Shown: in pieces, positions 60,394 to 64,000 of the stretch
How positions within the stretch are numbered: the stretch's first letter is position 1
Layout: every line of letters starts with the position of its first letter
NCBI RefSeq assembly: GCF_013488225.1
Contig: NZ_CP041239.1
Coordinates: 310,001-374,000, forward strand
DNA from: Sinorhizobium mexicanum
GTDB taxonomy: Bacteria; Pseudomonadota; Alphaproteobacteria; Rhizobiales; Rhizobiaceae
Reading direction: 5' to 3'
Length of the DNA stretch: 64,000 nt
Notes under the pieces: model-generated
The model's input: the letters and a program-made list of their open reading frames with translations, nothing else
Told to the model about the DNA's origin: nothing
Databases searched by the model: none
Position numbers and translations under genes: made by a program

Positions 60394-60563
60394 ACCTTTT
60401 TCTCCACAAACATTGAATGTTATCCGTCCCGGGTTGCTCTCGGCGTTACTTGACGAGATCTGCAACACAGGCACTCAGTTGTCGCAGCACGGGGCGACGT
60501 TTTCCAATGGCCGGCATTTATAGGTTTCATAGCGCCGGGGAATACTGCTGCGACGGTCCTCAC
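59798..60563 (-). repeat. ~766-bp inverted duplication, right copy
   Basis: Minus-strand counterpart of 18986-19752, comprising the P460 gene and its leader. Ends at GTGAGGACCGTCGCAGCAG on one side and the P460 stop on the other. Confidence 0.9.
60414..60563 (-). repeat. Intergenic repeat element, copy D
   Basis: Part of the inverted duplication, nearly identical to copy A from the GTGAGGACC point to GGATAACATT, but without the first ~57 bases of copy A. Bases 60564-60840 hold no gene and lead to the rightward NTF2-like gene. Confidence 0.7.
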
Positions 60564-60840
60564 GTATGCTCGTCACCGGCAGGCATCGGTTTCCTTCATC
60601 GGGACAGTGAGAGGTATGGAAGACGTGCCAACATGGGGTGGATTGAAACACCAGGAACGCTGTGGATTCCGACATTCCTACCGCTTGCATAGCCGCCATA
60701 GCTGGCTGATATCGAAATGATAGTTAGAGGGAATTTCAAAATAATCGTCTTCCGAGGCAGTCTCCCGTTGGTATTGCGCCCAGCAGCTCCACGAAAAGCC
60801 GCCGCTACCATCGTATAACCATGAGAAGGGACCGACCACG

Positions 60841-61362
60841 ATGAAGACCGGACTACTGGCAATTGCCGCGCTCGTGACTGTGGAACTGGTTTGCACTTCC
60901 TTCGCTGCCGAAGCACAGACGCACCAAGTTTTAAAGATGCAAAAGACGCTTGATAATGAAGATCCGGTGGCCGGTGCAAAACAGGCCTGCGACAATTTCG
61001 GTGCGTTGGCAGCAAAGAGTGATACGGCCCAGTTGGTCAATGGCTTTTACGCAGAAAACGCGACGTACATCGGCCCGACGCTACCTGGTGGCATCCTGAT
61101 CGGTCGGGAAGCAATTCGAAAAAGCTATGCGGAAGCACCTGCGGACGTCACGTTCAAAGGCACTTGCGAGCACACCCAGAAGCTCAGCGACACAGTCGTT
61201 GCCATCAGCGGCCATTGGATCGCAACCCCAAACGACCCTAATAAGGGCGAGGCCCGCAAAGGTAGTTTCGCCCTTATCTTTGTAAAAGAGGGTGGAAAAT
61301 GGCTCACGGCGGTAGACAGCTGGAACATTGAACTGCCGCCACCACTGGCCAAGGCCCAATAG
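60841..61362 (+). CDS. Secreted NTF2-like (SnoaL/DUF4440-type) protein
   Basis: 173 residues. Signal peptide MKTGLLAIAALVTVELVCTS with cleavage near FAAEAQ. The NTF2 fold shows AKSDTAQLVNGFYAENATYI, PGGILIGREAIRKSYAEAPA, VVAISGHWIATPNDPNKGEA and GSFALIFVKEGGKWLTAVDS with W-x-N at the end. Such proteins bind or isomerise small hydrophobic ligands; substrate unknown. AAGGGA precedes the ATG. A transposase fragment begins four bases after its stop. Confidence 0.83.
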   Translation: MKTGLLAIAALVTVELVCTSFAAEAQTHQVLKMQKTLDNEDPVAGAKQACDNFGALAAKSDTAQLVNGFYAENATYIGPTLPGGILIGREAIRKSYAEAPADVTFKGTCEHTQKLSDTVVAISGHWIATPNDPNKGEARKGSFALIFVKEGGKWLTAVDSWNIELPPPLAKAQ

Positions 61363-61365
61363 CGG

Positions 61366-61770
61366 GAGAAGTTTGCGCAGCGCCTCAAACGGGACCAGCT
61401 TGAAGGCGTACGCTTTGTCGAAGATCGGCTGCAGATCTCGCCGGTTAAGACGGCGGTCTCCCCCGAAGCGGAAGCGCTCGCCGATCGGCTCGATGCGATG
61501 ATGCCGCGCATTCACATCACCGAACTCCTGCACGAAGTCGCTCGCGAAACCGGCTTCATGGCGGCCTTCACAAACCTGCGCACCGGCGAAAGCTGCCCCA
61601 ACGAGAGCGCACTTCTCGCCGCCATTCTGGCCGATGCCACCAATCTTGGTCTCTCCCGGATGGTGACCGCCAGCCAGGGCGTGACGCGCGATCAACTCAT
61701 CTGGACGCAGGATGCCTATGTCCGAGACAATACCTATCGGGCAGCGCTCGCCACCATCATCAATGCTCAT
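61366..61770 (+). mobile_element. Tn3-family transposase internal fragment
   Basis: In one frame: FAQRLKRDQLEGVRFVEDRL, MPRIHITELLHEVARETGF then AAFTNLRTGESCPNESALLA, ILADATNLGLSRMVTASQGV and TRDQLIWTQDAYVRDNTYRA with IINAH. This matches the central part of Tn3 TnpA. Both the start and the DDE C-terminus are missing, so it cannot transpose. No inverted repeats were seen. The tail to 61882 is unrelated (GLMDREIARPAAAHYVLA, unidentified). Confidence 0.8.
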
Positions 61771-61882
61771 GCTTTTTTAATGGGAGCGGTCGCTGCACTC
61801 GCCGGATTGATGGACAGGGAGATTGCTCGCCCCGCCGCCGCGCACTACGTGCTTGCGATCAAATCGGAGAGGAACGCCGCCT

Positions 61883-62689
61883 ATGTTTCGTCTGTTCACC
61901 ATTCTTATGCTGGTCGCCATCGCTCCCTCAAATATCCGCGCGATAACGGTTTGTGGCGGTGAGACAGCGTGCACGGTCCGCCAAGGGGATTATCGCATCG
62001 AATTGCCAATGGATGGGGATCTTCGCGGTGTTTATGTCTATTTCCATGGGTTCAAGAGCTCCGCCAAGTTGCAGATGGAGCAGCGCTCGTTGGTAAACAT
62101 GACGCTCGCCCACCATCTTGCGTATGTTGCGGTCGATGGGATCGGCGGAAGCTGGTCCTTTCCCAATGGCGCCCGACCTGGACGAGACGAAAAGACCTTC
62201 GTGGGCGACGTTTTTGATGATCTGAGAAATCGATATGGGTTTACACCAGATAAGACCGTGATCGGTGGCTTCTCGATCGGGGCCTCGAGGGCTTGGTACA
62301 CGGCCTGCGAACAGGGCGAGAGAACGGCAGCGATGGTAACGTTCTCCGGCGTGTTCTGGAATCCGCTTCCCAAGGCCAGTGACTGCGTCACCGGCATTCC
62401 GCCGATGGTGCATTTCCATGGGACGGCAGACCGGACATTCCCACTCGCAGGGCGCGCCGTCGGAGCGGATTCTCATCAAGGCGACGCTTTCAAGAGCATG
62501 GCGATCATGCGCGAACGGGCTAAGTGCAATATTAAGGACACCAAAAAAATCACGCTGGATGGCATCCTTTGTAGCAGCGTCCCTGACTGTCTCCGCGGTG
62601 ACCTCATCATGTGCATCCATAACGGCGGCCACAAGGCTCGCGCCGATTGGCTTGATGCCGGCCTGACGGCTGTCGGCTTTCCAAAATGA
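61883..62689 (+). CDS. Secreted alpha/beta-hydrolase (PHB-depolymerase/LpqC-like esterase)
   Basis: 268 residues from an ATG with GAGGA in front. Signal peptide MFRLFTILMLVAIAPSNIRA. Fold landmarks: GVYVYFHGFKSSAKLQM with the oxyanion loop, nucleophile elbow VIGGFSIGASRAWYTACE (GxSxG), MVHFHGTADRTFPLAGRA with the acid, and CIHNGGHKARADWLDAGL with the catalytic His. Several Cys suggest disulfides in the periplasm. Resembles the esterase PHB depolymerase family; substrate not known. Independent promoter likely, as a transposase fragment precedes it. Confidence 0.85.
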   Translation: MFRLFTILMLVAIAPSNIRAITVCGGETACTVRQGDYRIELPMDGDLRGVYVYFHGFKSSAKLQMEQRSLVNMTLAHHLAYVAVDGIGGSWSFPNGARPGRDEKTFVGDVFDDLRNRYGFTPDKTVIGGFSIGASRAWYTACEQGERTAAMVTFSGVFWNPLPKASDCVTGIPPMVHFHGTADRTFPLAGRAVGADSHQGDAFKSMAIMRERAKCNIKDTKKITLDGILCSSVPDCLRGDLIMCIHNGGHKARADWLDAGLTAVGFPK

Positions 62690-63113
62690 GGACTGTCGCT
62701 TACGGCGAATACTAGCATGTCCAGCGTAACAATGTCTTAGCGTCAAAAAATACTGCGCACCGGGATTCTGATTGGCGAAAATGCCAGGGTTCCTGCGAGC
62801 GACACGCTCGCGTTGCGTGAAGTGGACCGTTCCCGGCGCCTGGCGTCAATGGAGTGCTGTGACGCTCATGACGTCCAAGTATTTGGTTCTCAATTATTGC
62901 ACTAGAATAGCCATGACCCGCATACCGAATTCCCCACCAAATCGCCCGAGCCGTCTGCGTTGTTGTCGGACGGCGTTGCTGCGGGAGCTGAATGGGTTAG
63001 TCGAGCAAGCGACTGCAGCTAGATGGGGTCGAGGTTTTTGTTGGACTGCCGACCTGTTGCAGAAGTAGTCTATGGCAGTAAGCTTTTGCGAAGCATGGTC
63101 GACTGGCACGACC
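62690..63113. other. Gap between the esterase and the CoA-transferase
   Basis: A plus-strand frame at 62772-63068 (98 codons) is arginine-rich and not recognised. Otherwise nothing seen. Confidence 0.3.
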
Positions 63114-64000
63114 TTATCCCTTCGAAGCCTGCCGTTCACTTCGACGTTCATCCATGTTTACGTCGGAGTTGCGCATCTCGATTTGCGAAAGCTCCGAAAG
63201 GATATCGTCGCGATCTTGATCGACATGCGGTGGAGGTCGGTCGAAACGCACCGGCGTTGCCGACATCTTGAGGGGATTTCCGAGAAGTCGCAGGGGGCGC
63301 CCGTCCTGCGTGTGCATCTCGACCACCATCTCGCGCGCCACGGTTTGCGGATAGGAAACGACCTGGTCGATCGTCGCCACCCGACCGGCGGGAGTTTCGG
63401 CGGCAATGAGACGCAGCTCCCAGTTTTCCGCCGTGTCCTTTTTTAACGCCTCGGTGACAAGCTGGTCCAGCGCTTCGATATTCACCACTCTGTCACGATT
63501 GCGAGCGAAGCGTTCGTCGTTGACTAGCTCCGGCGCGCCGATGGCCTCGCAGAAACGGGCAAACTGCTGATCGTTTCCGACTGCAATCGCTATTTCGCCA
63601 TCAGCCGTCGTGAAAGTCTGATAGGGAGCGATGTTCGGATGCCTGTTTCCGATCCTTCCAGGCACTTTGCCGGACGTCAAATAGTTAGTTGCGGCATTGA
63701 TGAGCCATGCGACCTGCGCATCGTAAAGCGCCAGATCGATATATTGGCCCTCGCCCGTGCGGTCGTGATGGCGAAGGGCGGCCAGAATGCCGACGGTCGC
63801 GTACATGCCGCACATGACATCGGCGATTCCCATGCCAACCTTGACCGGCCGTCCCCCATCCGCATCGCTCTCGCCGGTGATGCTCATGACACCGCCCATC
63901 GCCTGGATCAGGAAATCGTAGCCGGTGCGATCGGCGCAGGGGCCTGTCTGGCCGAAGCCGGAAATCGCGCACCAGACGATATCCGGCTTTATCTTCCTGA
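63114..64000 (-). CDS. CaiB/BaiF-family (type III) CoA-transferase, partial
   Basis: The frame is open at the right edge, so the N-terminus lies outside. Visible: GFGQTGPCADRTGYDFLIQA, MGGVMSITGESDADGGRPVK, GMGIADVMCGMYATVGILAA, HHDRTGEGQYIDLALYDAQV, and TFTTADGEIAIAVGNDQQFA. These are Formyl-CoA-transferase/CaiB signatures, with the conserved G-x-G-Q-Y-I-D segment. Transfers CoA between carboxylic acids in the cytoplasm. The ORF ends at 63114 in a polar tail. Substrate and partner enzymes cannot be seen. Confidence 0.88.
   Translation of the reverse strand, partial: RKIKPDIVWCAISGFGQTGPCADRTGYDFLIQAMGGVMSITGESDADGGRPVKVGMGIADVMCGMYATVGILAALRHHDRTGEGQYIDLALYDAQVAWLINAATNYLTSGKVPGRIGNRHPNIAPYQTFTTADGEIAIAVGNDQQFARFCEAIGAPELVNDERFARNRDRVVNIEALDQLVTEALKKDTAENWELRLIAAETPAGRVATIDQVVSYPQTVAREMVVEMHTQDGRPLRLLGNPLKMSATPVRFDRPPPHVDQDRDDILSELSQIEMRNSDVNMDERRSERQASKG

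Noticed and set aside
1..64000. CRISPR arrays, tRNA and rRNA genes
   Set aside because: No regularly spaced direct repeats and no tRNA arm or rRNA core sequence was recognised; a covariance-model search would be the decisive test.

Overview
The window reads as a GC-rich alphaproteobacterial replicon, most likely a Rhizobiales (Rhizobiaceae-like) plasmid, chromid or accessory region. Grounds: a fixNOQP/ccoNOQP oxidase operon with fixHIS, FixL/FixJ-style signalling proteins, a gluconate-dehydrogenase-like GMC operon, an MctP-like solute symporter with a DUF3311 partner, and a TraR/CinR-type LuxR remnant. Species cannot be fixed from sequence alone. No rRNA, tRNA, CRISPR array or replication origin was recognised.

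Left third (1-28.4 kb), haem and respiration: the 3' end of a sensor kinase; a broken LuxR regulator; hemC with a decayed hemD behind it; hemH; fixH-fixI-fixS; ccmA-ccmB; a peroxiredoxin-like gene; a lipidated L,D-transpeptidase; then, on the minus strand, ccoN-O-Q-P followed by a 76-residue membrane protein and a DUF2189 membrane protein. Beyond lie an intact cytochrome P460, a decayed P460 paralogue, a secreted beta-propeller protein, an ICMT-like methyltransferase, a DsbA-NhaA fusion, and a three-gene operon of TAT-exported subunit 3, GMC flavoprotein and monohaem cytochrome c. Haem synthesis, cytochrome maturation, copper loading and the oxidase form a coherent microaerobic respiration module.

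Middle (28.4-39.9 kb), signalling and transport: a broken metallo-beta-lactamase-fold hydrolase, a HisKA_2-type kinase, a three-PAS kinase with a FixJ-type regulator and a receiver-only protein, a DHA2-type MFS exporter, a sodium/solute symporter with DUF3311, and a truncated kinase.

Right third (39.9-64 kb), redox and electrophile defence: about 14 kb of plus-strand genes (three LysR regulators, OsmC, two peroxiredoxins, thiolase, RidA, nitroreductase, a frameshifted AhpD-like gene, a frameshifted GST, MsrB-MsrA, a WCPGCH thioredoxin-fold protein, EgtB, DUF2171, DUF427). Minus-strand AraC, EgtD, AhpD-like, NmrA-like and cupin genes follow. At the end are a second, inverted, nearly identical P460 copy, an NTF2-like secreted protein, a Tn3 transposase fragment, a secreted esterase and a partial CoA-transferase.

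Two things stand out. First, roughly twenty gene remnants carry stops, frameshifts or truncations, so this is a decaying or recently rearranged replicon (or has indel errors). Second, a short intergenic repeat occurs four times, and two copies belong to a ~767-bp inverted duplication around the P460 gene, which could invert the 40 kb between them.
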